From Flavobacterium turcicum (GTDB taxonomy: Bacteria > Bacteroidota > Bacteroidia > Flavobacteriales > Flavobacteriaceae), in assembly GCF_011365745.1 (NCBI RefSeq), contig NZ_JAAOBY010000002.1, forward strand, positions 124,001-188,000: a stretch of DNA of 64,000 bases. Direction: 5' to 3'. A program made the position numbers and the translations under genes. The notes under the pieces were generated by a model, which did not search any database, had not been told where the DNA came from, and worked only from the letters and a program-made list of their open reading frames with translations. This document shows, piece after piece, positions 37,565-46,296 of the stretch; position 1 is the first letter of the stretch, and the number at the start of each line of letters is the position of its first letter.

Positions 37565-38530
37565 TTATTTTTTAAAGCAGTCAATGATTTGATACGCTAC
37601 TCGCAGCGCTTCTGTTGCTTGATTTAAGGTTACAGTAGGAGTGGTGTTGTTGGTAATGGCATCTGCAAACGATTCTAATTCATCAAGAATGGCATTATTT
37701 TGCTCGACTTCAGGATTCGAAAAGTAAATTTGTTTTTTTACTCCTTCAGCATTTTGCAAGATCATATCAAAATCGCCTGGAACTTCTGGAGCATCTTTCA
37801 TTTTAACGACTTCACATTTTTTTTCTAGGAAATCAACGGAGATGTAAGCGTCTTTTTGGAAAAAGCGTGATTTGCGCATGTTTTTCATCGAAATTCGGCT
37901 TGCGGTCAAGTTAGCAACGCAACCATTCTCAAATTCAATTCTGGCATTGGCAATATCAGGAGTGTCAGAAATAACAGAAACTCCGCTCGCACTTATATTT
38001 TTTACTTTAGATTGTACTACGCTTAAAATAGCATCAATATCATGAATCATTAAATCTAAAACAACAGGAACATCGGTTCCACGAGGATTAAATTCTGCTA
38101 AACGATGTGCTTCAATAAACATTGGGTTTTCGATCATATTTTTGGTCGCAATGAACGCAGGGTTAAAGCGCTCCACATGTCCAACTTGCCCTTTTACATT
38201 GTATTCATTTGCCAAAGCGATAATTTCTTCGGCTTCTTCAACAGTGTTTGAAATTGGTTTTTCAATAAAAACATGCTTTCCTGACTTGATTGCGACTTTG
38301 GCACATTTGTAATGCGAAAGAGTAGGAGTAACAATGTCAATTACATCTACAGCATGTATTAAAGTAGCGATAGTGCTAAAATGTTTGTAACCAAATTCTT
38401 TAGCTACTTTTTCAGCATTTTCTTGATTGGGGTCGTAAAAACCAACTAATTCATATTTTTCAGATTGTTGTAATAAACGCAAATGTATTTTTCCTAGATG
38501 ACCCGCACCTAATACTCCAATTTTTAGCAT
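37565..38530 (-). CDS. Gfo/Idh/MocA-family oxidoreductase
   Basis: 321 residues. N-terminal NAD(P)-binding fold IGVLGAGHLGKIHLRLLQQS (4-23), IDIVTPTLSHYKCAKVAIKSGKHVFIEKPISNT with the catalytic-loop EKP, and a C-terminal substrate domain starting VGHVERFNPAF. Homologous Bacteroidota genes sit beside 3-hydroxyacyl-CoA dehydrogenases, as here. Members act on sugars or related compounds; substrate unknown. Likely first gene of the minus-strand series, with a promoter at 38547-38577. Confidence 0.94.
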   Translation of the reverse strand: MLKIGVLGAGHLGKIHLRLLQQSEKYELVGFYDPNQENAEKVAKEFGYKHFSTIATLIHAVDVIDIVTPTLSHYKCAKVAIKSGKHVFIEKPISNTVEEAEEIIALANEYNVKGQVGHVERFNPAFIATKNMIENPMFIEAHRLAEFNPRGTDVPVVLDLMIHDIDAILSVVQSKVKNISASGVSVISDTPDIANARIEFENGCVANLTASRISMKNMRKSRFFQKDAYISVDFLEKKCEVVKMKDAPEVPGDFDMILQNAEGVKKQIYFSNPEVEQNNAILDELESFADAITNNTTPTVTLNQATEALRVAYQIIDCFKK

Positions 38531-38546
38531 AACGATGTAATTTTTA

Positions 38547-38577
38547 CAAAAATAGCAATAATATGATTAAAATTCAA
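38547..38577 (-). promoter_or_regulatory. promoter of the oxidoreductase-led series
   Basis: Minus-strand -7 TATTTTTG (38547-38554, exact) and -33 TTG (38575-38577) with 20-bp spacer. Leader only about 12 nt. Confidence 0.65.
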
Positions 38578-38686
38578 TTTAAAAAAGTCCAATTTCAGGC
38601 TATAATTGCAAGGATTGTTTTTGCAAATTGCCATTTGCTTTTTGGCATTTTTCCCTCTATTTTTACCAAAATAAAACTACCCCATT

Positions 38687-39328
38687 TTGAGAGATACAGC
38701 CAAACATCAAGGACTTCGAAATCAACTAACAAGCATTTTAGAGCAAAAAGGGATTGTAGATAAAAATGTACTTGATGCGATTAAAAAGATACCAAGACAC
38801 TTGTTTTTAGATTCTAGTTTTGAGGATTACGCATACCAAGACAAGGCTTTTCCTATTGGGGCGGGGCAAACTATTTCGCAACCCTACACGGTAGCTTTTC
38901 AATCGCAATTGTTAGAAGTTAAAAAAGAAGATAAAATCTTAGAAATTGGTACTGGCTCGGGATATCAAACGGCTGTTTTGTGTACCATGGGAGCTAAAGT
39001 ATATAGCGTAGAACGACAAAAAGAGTTGTTTAAAAAGACATCTAATTTTTTTCCGAAATTGCATATTAGACCCAAGCATCTTTCTTTTGGTGATGGTTAC
39101 AAAGGTTTACCAAACTATGCGCCATTTGATAGTATTATTGTCACTGCGGGTGCTCCTTTTATCCCGCAGCCGTTAATGGCTCAGTTAAAAATTGGAGGTC
39201 GATTGGTAATTCCGCTTGGCGAAGACGTTCAAATCATGACGTTACTTATTCGTAAAAACGAAACCCAATTTGAAAAACACGAATTTGGTGAATTTCGATT
39301 TGTACCGCTTTTGGAAGATAAAAATTAA
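38687..39328 (+). CDS. pcm: protein-L-isoaspartate O-methyltransferase
   Basis: Repairs isoaspartyl residues in aged proteins using SAM. 213 residues. The start is TTG at 38687: the sequence RDTAKHQGLRNQLTSILEQKGI that follows matches the usual N-terminus, an in-frame stop lies 13 bp upstream, and no ATG precedes it. Motifs: IPRHLFLD, AYQDKAFPIGAGQTISQPYTVA, and SAM site EIGTGSGYQTAVL. Divergent from the oxidoreductase gene. Confidence 0.94.
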   Translation: MRDTAKHQGLRNQLTSILEQKGIVDKNVLDAIKKIPRHLFLDSSFEDYAYQDKAFPIGAGQTISQPYTVAFQSQLLEVKKEDKILEIGTGSGYQTAVLCTMGAKVYSVERQKELFKKTSNFFPKLHIRPKHLSFGDGYKGLPNYAPFDSIIVTAGAPFIPQPLMAQLKIGGRLVIPLGEDVQIMTLLIRKNETQFEKHEFGEFRFVPLLEDKN

Positions 39329-39395
39329 GTAAGATATCGGGTATTCTGAGGTTAATCTCTTTTTTATTATTAGATTTTCAGCTTCTATTTCAATT

Positions 39396-40367
39396 TCATT
39401 CGATTGAAGTAGTTAAACCATATCGTTTCAAAATGTTTTTCTGTTCATTAATCACAGCGATATAATTTTCTTCTTCGCTTGAATTTGTTGTGTTTAATAA
39501 GGTTTGAATAATCGGTAAAAGTGTATAACCATTCAGTAAGAATAAATAATTTGTTACTAGGCACGCCATTTTTTCAATTTCAACATCAAAAACAGACAGC
39601 CTTCTTAACTTTTGATAGGTTTGTACAGCAAAAATCATAGGATGAAGCTCATTTTTTTGGCTTTCGAACCATGTGAAAAAGCTTTCCAATTCCTTGTTTG
39701 ATTCATTTGTCTGATTTTCAATTGCATCTGATGAAATTCCGCGAATTAACAATTGATAAAGGGTATGTAATTCTTTAGGACTGATAACTGTATTGTTTTG
39801 AGCAAGGTCACGAAGGTAGGCGAGTGCTTCGTGCTGATTAATGACTTCAAGGTGTTCGCGCATGCTTTTACCTGAAATCGTGTGGCCTTTGTTGATAATC
39901 AAATCTGTTTCCTCAAGACTCATGCTGTTGCCTGCAGCACGATTACTTTCATGAGTGAGTTCTATTTCTAAAGCTTTGGAGATGCGGTATCGGTCAAAGT
40001 GACTAATTGTACTCAAGTCATTTTTCAAAGAAGTAACTTCATCTAATAATCGTAAAAGGATTTTTGAAGGCTCGAACTTTTTTGGTTTAGTAATTACTTG
40101 TAATTCCTGCTGAGCGAGTTGTAAGGCTTGCATTGCCCATTCTTCGTTATTGATTTCGTTTAGGATTTTATCTTTAAGCCAAAGTATCACAATTTTTTCA
40201 ATATCTATTTCAAGTAATTGAGCTAGTTTGACTAATTGGTCTCTTGTAGGCTTACGGTTTCCGGTTTCAAATTTGCTAATTAAAGCCTGATCAATGCCTA
40301 ATAATTGCGCTACTTCTCGAGTTTTCAAACCTTTTTGTTCGCGCGCTGATTTAAGCATTTGGTGCAT
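39396..40367 (-). CDS. XRE-type HTH regulator with degenerate Fic domain
   Basis: 323 residues. Residues 4-58 form an XRE/Cro helix-turn-helix (LKSAREQKGLKTREVAQLLGID, ISKFETGNRKPTRDQL). Residues about 95-300 align without gaps to Fic proteins: SMSLEETDLIINKGHTISGKSMREHLEVINQHEA (148-181) and LHPMIFAV (241-248) up to LFLLNGY (275-281). Yet the catalytic HPFx[DE]GN[GK]R is replaced by SVFDVEIEK (258-266), losing His, Asp/Glu, Gly, Asn and Arg, and the inhibitory SxxxEGN reads SNRAAGN (141-147) with Ala for Glu. AMP transfer is therefore unlikely; a DNA-binding regulator that keeps the Fic fold as sensor or dimer domain is my inference. A palindrome lies 31 bp upstream. Confidence 0.85.
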   Translation of the reverse strand: MHQMLKSAREQKGLKTREVAQLLGIDQALISKFETGNRKPTRDQLVKLAQLLEIDIEKIVILWLKDKILNEINNEEWAMQALQLAQQELQVITKPKKFEPSKILLRLLDEVTSLKNDLSTISHFDRYRISKALEIELTHESNRAAGNSMSLEETDLIINKGHTISGKSMREHLEVINQHEALAYLRDLAQNNTVISPKELHTLYQLLIRGISSDAIENQTNESNKELESFFTWFESQKNELHPMIFAVQTYQKLRRLSVFDVEIEKMACLVTNYLFLLNGYTLLPIIQTLLNTTNSSEEENYIAVINEQKNILKRYGLTTSIE

Positions 40368-40397
40368 ATAATTGAAATGTTTTTGCGAGTCTTGACG

Positions 40398-40425
40398 ATT
40401 TAAGTCATCAATTGAGTTCTTAAAT
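40398..40425. promoter_or_regulatory. 28-bp palindrome, operator candidate
   Basis: ATTTAAG-TCAT-CAATTG-AGTT-CTTAAAT: 7-bp outer arms, a 6-bp centre and 22 of 28 positions symmetric around one axis. It lies 31 bp before the start codon of the XRE-pseudo-Fic gene, where an autoregulatory operator would be expected. Binding is inference. Confidence 0.45.
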
Positions 40426-40448
40426 TAATGCAAATCAAAGGGAACTAC

Positions 40449-40904
40449 TTAGAACGATTTTTTGATTCGTTCTAAGTCGCGTTTGGTATCTTGTTCTTTT
40501 AATGATTCGCGTTTATCGTAGGTTTTCTTTCCTTTACAAAGGCCAATTTGTAGTTTAGCCAAGCCTTTTTCATTGGTAAACAATTTTAAAGGAACAATGG
40601 TTAAACCTTTGGCTTGTACGCTTTTTAGTAAACCTTTTAATTCTTTCCTTTTTAAAAGTAATTTTCTTTCACTTCTGGATTTATGATTGAATTGATTACC
40701 AAAAGCATACTCTTCAATATAGGTATTGATTGCAAAAAGCTCAGCATTGCTGTTAAACTCACAAAAGCTTTCTGTAATATTGGCTTTGCCCAAACGAATA
40801 GATTTAATTTCAGTACCTGCTAATACAATTCCAGCAGTGTAGGTATCGAGAATTTCATAATCGAATTTCGCTCTTTTGTTGAATATGTTTATTGTTTTTA
40901 CCAT
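40449..40904 (-). CDS. smpB: SsrA (tmRNA)-binding protein
   Basis: Partner of tmRNA in rescue of stalled ribosomes. 151 residues from [47 protein letters not shown]; a longer start adds three residues. The central [11 protein letters not shown] and the basic tail [23 protein letters not shown] are diagnostic. The ssrA gene itself is not in this window. A -7 box ends 6 bp before the ATG, suggesting an mRNA with nearly no leader. Confidence 0.97.
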   Translation of the reverse strand: MVKTINIFNKRAKFDYEILDTYTAGIVLAGTEIKSIRLGKANITESFCEFNSNAELFAINTYIEEYAFGNQFNHKSRSERKLLLKRKELKGLLKSVQAKGLTIVPLKLFTNEKGLAKLQIGLCKGKKTYDKRESLKEQDTKRDLERIKKSF

Positions 40905-40910
40905 AGGTGA

Positions 40911-40943
40911 CAAAGGTAATAAAATTTAAAATGGTTTTGTCAA
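40911..40943 (-). promoter_or_regulatory. promoter abutting the smpB start
   Basis: Minus-strand -7 TACCTTTG (40911-40918, exact); TTG at 40941-40943 gives a 22-bp spacer, slightly long. Predicted transcription start is within about 3 nt of the ATG at 40904. Confidence 0.5.
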
Positions 40944-40944
40944 A

Positions 40945-41430
40945 TTAAGGTAATTTGAGTAGTTGGTAACTAATGGTGTCACCAATAATTGTTACTATAT
41001 AGAGGTTTCCAAAGGTGGTATCTTCAATATCGTTAAATACTTGTTGGTTTATTATCTTATTGACAAAGTCTGGAGTGGTATTGCTATGACCTACAATCAG
41101 TACTTTTCTACCTAAAGTTATTTTTTTAAACGCCTTTAAATCAATTTTTTGAGGATCATAAAGCTGTATTTCAATTTTATCGGCAGTAGCAATTGGAGTC
41201 GCTGTTTGCTGAGTTCTTTTGTAATTAGTGCTGTAAATTTGGTCAAAATCAATTGATTCAAAAATAGCTTTCCATTTTTGTGCTCGTTGCATTCCTAACT
41301 CTGATAAATTTGGATCTTTAGAGTTGTCTACTTTTTCGGCATGTCTAATAAAATAATAAGTAGTGCTTTTTTGTTGACTAAAACTAAGTTGCCATGCCAT
41401 TAATAGGAATAAAATCAGTTTTGTTTTCAT
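40945..41430 (-). CDS. secreted histidine phosphatase family protein
   Basis: 161 residues from ATG at 41428-41430: signal peptide MKTKLILFLLMAWQLSFS, then a phosphoglycerate-mutase-like domain with FIRHAEKVDNSKDPNLSELGMQRA (phospho-His in RHAEK), IYSTNYKRTQQTATPIA and the second catalytic His in VLIVGHSNTTP. Small SixA-like size. Likely periplasmic; substrate unknown. Divergent from the VF530 gene. Confidence 0.92.
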   Translation of the reverse strand: MKTKLILFLLMAWQLSFSQQKSTTYYFIRHAEKVDNSKDPNLSELGMQRAQKWKAIFESIDFDQIYSTNYKRTQQTATPIATADKIEIQLYDPQKIDLKAFKKITLGRKVLIVGHSNTTPDFVNKIINQQVFNDIEDTTFGNLYIVTIIGDTISYQLLKLP

Positions 41431-41443
41431 GATCAATTGTATT

Positions 41444-41472
41444 TTGCTTCGGTTGAAAATTAGTTATCTTTG
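41444..41472 (+). promoter_or_regulatory. promoter abutting the VF530 gene start
   Basis: -33 TTG (41444-41446), 18-bp spacer, -7 TATCTTTG (41465-41472, exact). The box ends 4 bp before the ATG at 41477, so the transcript is probably leaderless. Confidence 0.65.
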
Positions 41473-41476
41473 CATT

Positions 41477-41707
41477 ATGCAAAATTCTACATCAAAAGAC
41501 CCACTTCACGGTATTACCCTAAAATCTATTGTAGAGCAATTGGTTGCTTATTATGGGTTTGATACTTTAGGAGAATTGGTCAAAATTAAATGTTTTAGAG
41601 ACAACCCAAGTGTAAAATCAAGCCTTACTTTTTTGCGTAAAACCGATTGGGCACGTCAGCAAGTTGAGGAGTTGTATGTAAAAACTATTCCAAAATTCTC
41701 AAAGTAA
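41477..41707 (+). CDS. VF530 (DUF2132) family protein
   Basis: 76 residues from the ATG at 41477 (MQNSTSKDPLHGITLKSIVEQLVAYYGF); a longer frame begins inside the promoter and cannot be the start. Small all-helical domain with KIKCFRDNPSVKSSLTFLRKTDWARQQVEELYV, the VF530 signature. The family has a known fold resembling DNA-binding modules but no established role. Its promoter sits immediately before the ATG. Confidence 0.92.
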   Translation: MQNSTSKDPLHGITLKSIVEQLVAYYGFDTLGELVKIKCFRDNPSVKSSLTFLRKTDWARQQVEELYVKTIPKFSK

Positions 41708-41712
41708 TTCCA

Positions 41713-42264
41713 TTACTTAATTCGGTAAGAAAGCATTATGCCACCTCTATAAGGAAGCCATTCACCACTTTTGTTGTATTTTTTGGCCTCATCCACACGT
41801 TCACCTGTACTTACTAAATACCCTTTGTAAAAACCCTGATGGTTTCCGCCACCTAAAAAGAAATCCAAAACAAAGCGTTCTTTAATTCTCTTTTGGTAGC
41901 CAATTGTTGCCCCGGCCATGTATCCCACACCTTTTTCATAATTATCCGTTTTCCAGTAGTTCCATTTTTGAAAATTATACACGGTTCCACCTAAGTGAAC
42001 GCCAGCATAAAAACCATTAAATTTTTCCTTGAAGTGATAACGGTATTCTGGGATAAACATATAGAATTGCGCTGGATTTCCATTGATAGATTTCCACATA
42101 GATGCGGTAATATCAAACTGAAAAGTTGATTTTTCACCAATGCTGGTTTCAATCCCAACATTTGGTACGGTTAGCAAGGTAGTTATCGCATTGGCTTTTA
42201 CATAGGTTTGTGCTTGAGCGAAAGTGCTAATTAAAAGGAGACTGAAGTAAATTAGTTTTTTCAT
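41713..42264 (-). CDS. DUF3575 family outer-membrane protein
   Basis: 183 residues from ATG at 42262-42264: signal peptide MKKLIYFSLLLISTFAQAQ, then amphipathic beta strands (VKANAITTLLTVPNVGIETSIGEKSTFQFD, FIPEYRYHFKEKFNGFYAGVHLGG, GYMAGATIGYQKRIKERFVLDFFLGGG) ending ...LSYRIK. The pattern suits a small eight-strand barrel. DUF3575 members are otherwise uncharacterised. Convergent with VF530, 5 bp apart. Confidence 0.9.
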   Translation of the reverse strand: MKKLIYFSLLLISTFAQAQTYVKANAITTLLTVPNVGIETSIGEKSTFQFDITASMWKSINGNPAQFYMFIPEYRYHFKEKFNGFYAGVHLGGTVYNFQKWNYWKTDNYEKGVGYMAGATIGYQKRIKERFVLDFFLGGGNHQGFYKGYLVSTGERVDEAKKYNKSGEWLPYRGGIMLSYRIK

Positions 42265-42313
42265 AATTATCGAATTACTACCAACGGTATTCAAATTGTA
42301 AAATGGTTTGGAG

Positions 42314-42321
42314 CAAATTTA
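42314..42321 (-). promoter_or_regulatory. probable -7 box for the DUF3575 gene
   Basis: Minus-strand TAAATTTG, exact; nearest TTG (42337-42339) gives a 15-bp spacer, so the -33 half is doubtful. Leader about 45 nt. Confidence 0.4.
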
Positions 42322-42380
42322 GAATATAATAGGTACCAAATAGGTATTGTGGTTTAAAAATCACTTTTAAAGTGATTGTT

Positions 42381-42929
42381 TTATTTTTTTAAAATCGAAT
42401 AAATAACACTATCCCAAAAGCGACCGTCAAAAAATTCATTTTCTCGCAAATGACCTTCTTTAATAAATCCGTTTTTCTCTAGTACTTTTGCGGAAGCATA
42501 ATTTTCTGGATCGATAATGGCTTCAATGGAATGCAAGTTCATCTCGTCCCATCCATATTTCACAACTTTTTGTACTGCCTCTGTAATAATTCCTTTGCCG
42601 TGATGTTCAGGTAATAACATGTACCCAATTTCGGCTCTGTAACTCTCAGGTTTAATTCTGTAATGTCCAATAATACCAATCATTTTCGGGTTGTCTTGAA
42701 ATGATATAGCCCAATTTATTCCTAAGTTGGCATCAATGTTATCATTGATTGTTTTGATATGTTCAAGGGCTTGTTCAGTAGTATGTAAAAGTGGTCGTGG
42801 AATAAATTCCATTGTTTGAGGATTGGAACGTAGCGCAAGTAATTCGGCAGCATCGTTATTATCTAAACGTCTCAAAACCAATCGCTCTGTTTTTAAAATA
42901 GGGAATGGAGAAAAATTAATTACCATCAT
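42381..42929 (-). CDS. GNAT acetyltransferase, RimJ/RimL-like
   Basis: 182 residues: ILKTERLVLRRLDNNDAAELLALR at the N-terminus, then IGIIGHYRIKPESYRAEIGYMLLPEHHGKGIITEAVQKVVKYGWDEMNLHSIEAIIDPENYASAKVLEKNGFIKEG, the acetyl-CoA fold with Q/HGKGI loop. Acceptor may be a ribosomal protein N-terminus or another amine; not determinable. Two adjacent ATG codons (42927-42929 and 42924-42926) could start it. 12 bp after the epimerase gene, so cotranscribed. Confidence 0.92.
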   Translation of the reverse strand: MMVINFSPFPILKTERLVLRRLDNNDAAELLALRSNPQTMEFIPRPLLHTTEQALEHIKTINDNIDANLGINWAISFQDNPKMIGIIGHYRIKPESYRAEIGYMLLPEHHGKGIITEAVQKVVKYGWDEMNLHSIEAIIDPENYASAKVLEKNGFIKEGHLRENEFFDGRFWDSVIYSILKK

Positions 42930-42941
42930 GCGGATGAAGAT

Positions 42942-43793
42942 TTAAAGTATTTCAATTTGATATTGTGCCGTAAAAGATTGATTTGCATTAAGTTTTTGCA
43001 TTCCTTCTTTTTCAAACAAATTACCATTTGCAGTTTGAGTATCAGAATAACCATACCAAGGTTCAATGCAAATAAAAGGAGCGTTAGTTTTTGTCCAAAT
43101 CCCCAAATTGGGAAAACCAGCAAATTTTACTTTTAAAAGTGGTTTTTCTCGATGGAGAATGGTCAGCTCCTTAGATTCAATAGATTTAAAAATCAAAGCA
43201 TCGTGTGCAAACAAATCATAATCTAATGCTACTTTTTTGTTATTTGAAGCAAGAACTTTGGTTTGATCAGATACTAAATCGTTGGCGAGAATAAAATATT
43301 TCAAAGTTTCTTCTTTTTCGAATACTAAACTATAATCATTAAAATTATCTGCTAAAGCAAATGCAGGATGTGCACCTATTGCAAACGGCATCGAATGCTC
43401 ACCGTTATTACTCACTTTGTAATCAACAAAAATTGAAGCATCTTGAAGTGTGTAGCTCACCTGCAATTCAAAATGGAATGGGTAAACTGCTAAAGTTTTT
43501 GCATCGGCTTGCAAAGAAAAAGTAACTGCTGTTTTTGACGATTGTACGATATCAAAAGGCATATCTCTTGCAAAACCATGACGTGTTAATTGGTATTGTT
43601 GCTCATTAAAATTGTAGGTGTTGTTTTTTAAAGTTCCAACAATTGGGAATAAAATAGGAGCGTGCTTTCCCCAAATAGCTGGGTCACCTCCCCACATGTA
43701 TTCTTTTTTCTCAGAGTTTGTAATCGAAAATAATTCGGCTCCAAGCTGCTTGATTTGAACGGTAAGTTTTGAATTTTGTAGCGTTGTAATCAC
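42942..43793 (-). CDS. aldose 1-epimerase family protein
   Basis: 283 residues of a galactose-mutarotase-like beta-sandwich: LGAELFSITNSEKKEYMWGGDPAIWGKHAPILFPIVG, QLTRHGFARDMPF with the conserved His, AIGAHPAFAL and ICIEPWYGYSD. Closer to the LacX/YeaD-like branch than to GalM. Start codon is GTG (43791-43793); no in-frame ATG lies just upstream. Interconverts sugar anomers or sugar-phosphate anomers; substrate unknown. Operon with the GNAT gene. Confidence 0.92.
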   Translation of the reverse strand: MITTLQNSKLTVQIKQLGAELFSITNSEKKEYMWGGDPAIWGKHAPILFPIVGTLKNNTYNFNEQQYQLTRHGFARDMPFDIVQSSKTAVTFSLQADAKTLAVYPFHFELQVSYTLQDASIFVDYKVSNNGEHSMPFAIGAHPAFALADNFNDYSLVFEKEETLKYFILANDLVSDQTKVLASNNKKVALDYDLFAHDALIFKSIESKELTILHREKPLLKVKFAGFPNLGIWTKTNAPFICIEPWYGYSDTQTANGNLFEKEGMQKLNANQSFTAQYQIEIL

Positions 43794-43955
43794 GTTAGTT
43801 GATTTAAAATGAGAATTTGCAATAGTGTAAAAGTATTTATAAAATATCTAATAGTTGCTTGAAGCACTTTTTTTATTCATGCAGCTGGTAATGATTGTGT
43901 TTTTAAGGCTTAAATTCCTCTTTTTTTATTTAATTTGTATAAAAAATTATAAACA

Positions 43956-46226
43956 ATGAAAAACTTAAAATTAGGATTTCTACTACCAGTTGCTTTACTG
44001 TCTGTAGGAGTTCATACTTTGTCAGCGCAGCAGGCTCCTGCAAATGGAGCAGTAGCACCGATTTCAAAGTATGATTATCATGATGCTTTTGCACCTCATT
44101 TTTACTCGAAAAACGGAACAAATACTCGTTCTGCAAGTGGTCAACCTGGAGCCGAATATTGGCAAAACAGCGCCGATTACAAATTGACGGCTAAATTAGA
44201 TGAGCAAAAAAATGAAATTACCGGTACGGGAATTATCACCTATACCAATAATAGTCCGGATAAATTGGGCTTTTTATGGATGAATTTGGATCAAAATTTA
44301 TTCAAAGCTGATTCTCGTGGAAATGCCGTTGTGCCCTTAACAGGAAGTAGAAATGGTGCTCAAGGACAAGTTTTTGACGGAGGTCACAAAATTAAATCGG
44401 TTAAAATTCTTAGCACTAATAAAGGAGTAACAACCGAGTCAGTAGCTAAGTATGTAATCACTGATACTAGAATGCAAGTTTTTTTACCTCAAGCTTTGAG
44501 TGCAAAAGGTGGCGTTGTAAAAGTAAAAATTGAATTTTCATTTGTTGCGCCTTTTGAGGGATCAGATAGAATGGGAGTTTTGGAAACTAAAAACGGAAAA
44601 ATCTTCACAATTGCTCAATGGTACCCACGTATGTGTGTGTACGATGATGTGCGCGGCTGGAATACTAACCCGTACTTGGGAGCTTCTGAGTTTTACCTAG
44701 AATATGGTGACTTTGATGTAAGTATTACTGCCCCATCAAACCACATAGTTGTGGCTTCGGGAGAATTGGTAAACACAACTGCTGTTTATTCTGCGGCGGA
44801 ACAAGCTCGTTTGGCACAAGCAAAACAAAGCGATAAAACGGTTATCATTCGATCTGCTTCAGAGGTTGAGGCGCTCGCTAAATCAGCAACTTCAGCTACC
44901 AAAACGTGGAATTATAAAATCAAAAATTCACGAGATTTTTCATGGTCTTCTTCTGCGGCTTTTGTTTTAGATGCTGCAAAAATCAATTTGCCAAGCGGTA
45001 AAAAATCGTTAGCAATGTCAGTGTATCCTATCGAAAGTGCTGGTGATGCAGCTTGGGGACGCTCTACAGAATATACCAAGGCTTCTATTGAAAATTACTC
45101 AAAAAGATGGTATGAATATCCTTATCCTGCTGCAATTAACGTCGCTGGAAATGAGGGTGGAATGGAATATCCAGGAATTGTATTTTGTAGTTGGGAGTCT
45201 AAAGGTGCCGACTTATGGGGAGTTACTGATCACGAGTTCGGACACATTTGGTTCCCAATGATCGTAGGTTCTAACGAACGTTTGTTTGCTTGGATGGATG
45301 AAGGTTTTAATACATTCATCAATTCATTAAGTTCACTTGATTTTAACAATGGTGAGTATAAAGAGCCAAAAGCCGACATGCACCAGAGAGCTGAAACGTA
45401 TACAAGCCCGAATTTAGAAACTATCATGAGTTCTCCTGACAATATGAAGGAACGTAATATTGGTTTATTAGCGTACTCTAAACCAAGTTCTGGATTGGTA
45501 ATTTTGAGAGAACAAGTTCTAGGACCTGAACGATTTGACTTGGCTTTGAAAACATATATTGAGCGTTGGGCTTTTAAACACCCACAACCAGATGATTTCT
45601 TCAGAACAATTGAAAATGTTGCTGGAGAAGATTTAAGTTGGTTTTGGAGAGGTTGGTTTCAATACAACTGGCGTTTAGATCAAGGTATAAATAATGTGAA
45701 ATACGTTAAAAATGATCCTAAACTAGGTGCGGTAATTACCATTGAAAACTTCGAAAAAATGGCTATGCCAGTAGCCTTAGATGTAAAAACTAAAGCTGGA
45801 AAAGTTACACGTGTGAATTTACCAGTTGAAATTTGGCAACGTAACAAAGCATGGTCTTTCAAACACAATTCAACTGAAGAAATTGAAAGTATTACTCTAG
45901 ATCCAGACCACGTTTTACCAGACAGCAATACTAAAAACAATACTTGGACAGCAACAGCTGGAACTCTTGAAAAAGATGTGATTTTGGATGGATATTTAGG
46001 AACTTATTCTACAAAAATGGCTCCGCTTAAAATCACTTTCACAGAGAAAAATGGCGTTTTGAATGCATTGATTACAGGTTATCCAAGTTTTAGTGTAGAG
46101 CCAATTGGTAAAAACAAGTTTGAATCTAAACTGGCAGGATTGACTTTTGAATTCAACGATAGTTTAAATGGTTTCGAAATGTTGGTTCCAGATGGACAAA
46201 AAATCCCTTTCACCAAGGAAAAATAA
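43956..46226 (+). CDS. M1 family metallopeptidase
   Basis: 756 residues, secreted (signal peptide [26 protein letters not shown]). Aminopeptidase-N-like: N-terminal beta domain, exopeptidase-type GGMEYP (about 401-406, the GxMEN equivalent) and zinc site HEFGH (426-430) followed by a downstream Glu in DEGFNTF. The C-terminal part after residue 620 is a beta-rich extension. No T9SS sorting domain is visible at the C-terminus, so it is probably periplasmic. Followed by a terminator shared with the convergent agmatine deiminase gene. Confidence 0.94.
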   Translation: MKNLKLGFLLPVALLSVGVHTLSAQQAPANGAVAPISKYDYHDAFAPHFYSKNGTNTRSASGQPGAEYWQNSADYKLTAKLDEQKNEITGTGIITYTNNSPDKLGFLWMNLDQNLFKADSRGNAVVPLTGSRNGAQGQVFDGGHKIKSVKILSTNKGVTTESVAKYVITDTRMQVFLPQALSAKGGVVKVKIEFSFVAPFEGSDRMGVLETKNGKIFTIAQWYPRMCVYDDVRGWNTNPYLGASEFYLEYGDFDVSITAPSNHIVVASGELVNTTAVYSAAEQARLAQAKQSDKTVIIRSASEVEALAKSATSATKTWNYKIKNSRDFSWSSSAAFVLDAAKINLPSGKKSLAMSVYPIESAGDAAWGRSTEYTKASIENYSKRWYEYPYPAAINVAGNEGGMEYPGIVFCSWESKGADLWGVTDHEFGHIWFPMIVGSNERLFAWMDEGFNTFINSLSSLDFNNGEYKEPKADMHQRAETYTSPNLETIMSSPDNMKERNIGLLAYSKPSSGLVILREQVLGPERFDLALKTYIERWAFKHPQPDDFFRTIENVAGEDLSWFWRGWFQYNWRLDQGINNVKYVKNDPKLGAVITIENFEKMAMPVALDVKTKAGKVTRVNLPVEIWQRNKAWSFKHNSTEEIESITLDPDHVLPDSNTKNNTWTATAGTLEKDVILDGYLGTYSTKMAPLKITFTEKNGVLNALITGYPSFSVEPIGKNKFESKLAGLTFEFNDSLNGFEMLVPDGQKIPFTKEK

Positions 46227-46246
46227 AATTAGGATTGTTTTTAAAC

Positions 46247-46280
46247 AAAATAGGCTGCCCGAAAAGGCAGCCTATTTTTA
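46247..46280. terminator. bidirectional intrinsic terminator
   Basis: 13-bp perfect stem AAAATAGGCTGCC/GGCAGCCTATTTT (46247-46259 and 46266-46278), loop CGAAAA, T tail; serves the M1 peptidase gene and the convergent agmatine deiminase gene. Confidence 0.9.
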
Positions 46281-46296
46281 TTTAGAATTTTAATTG

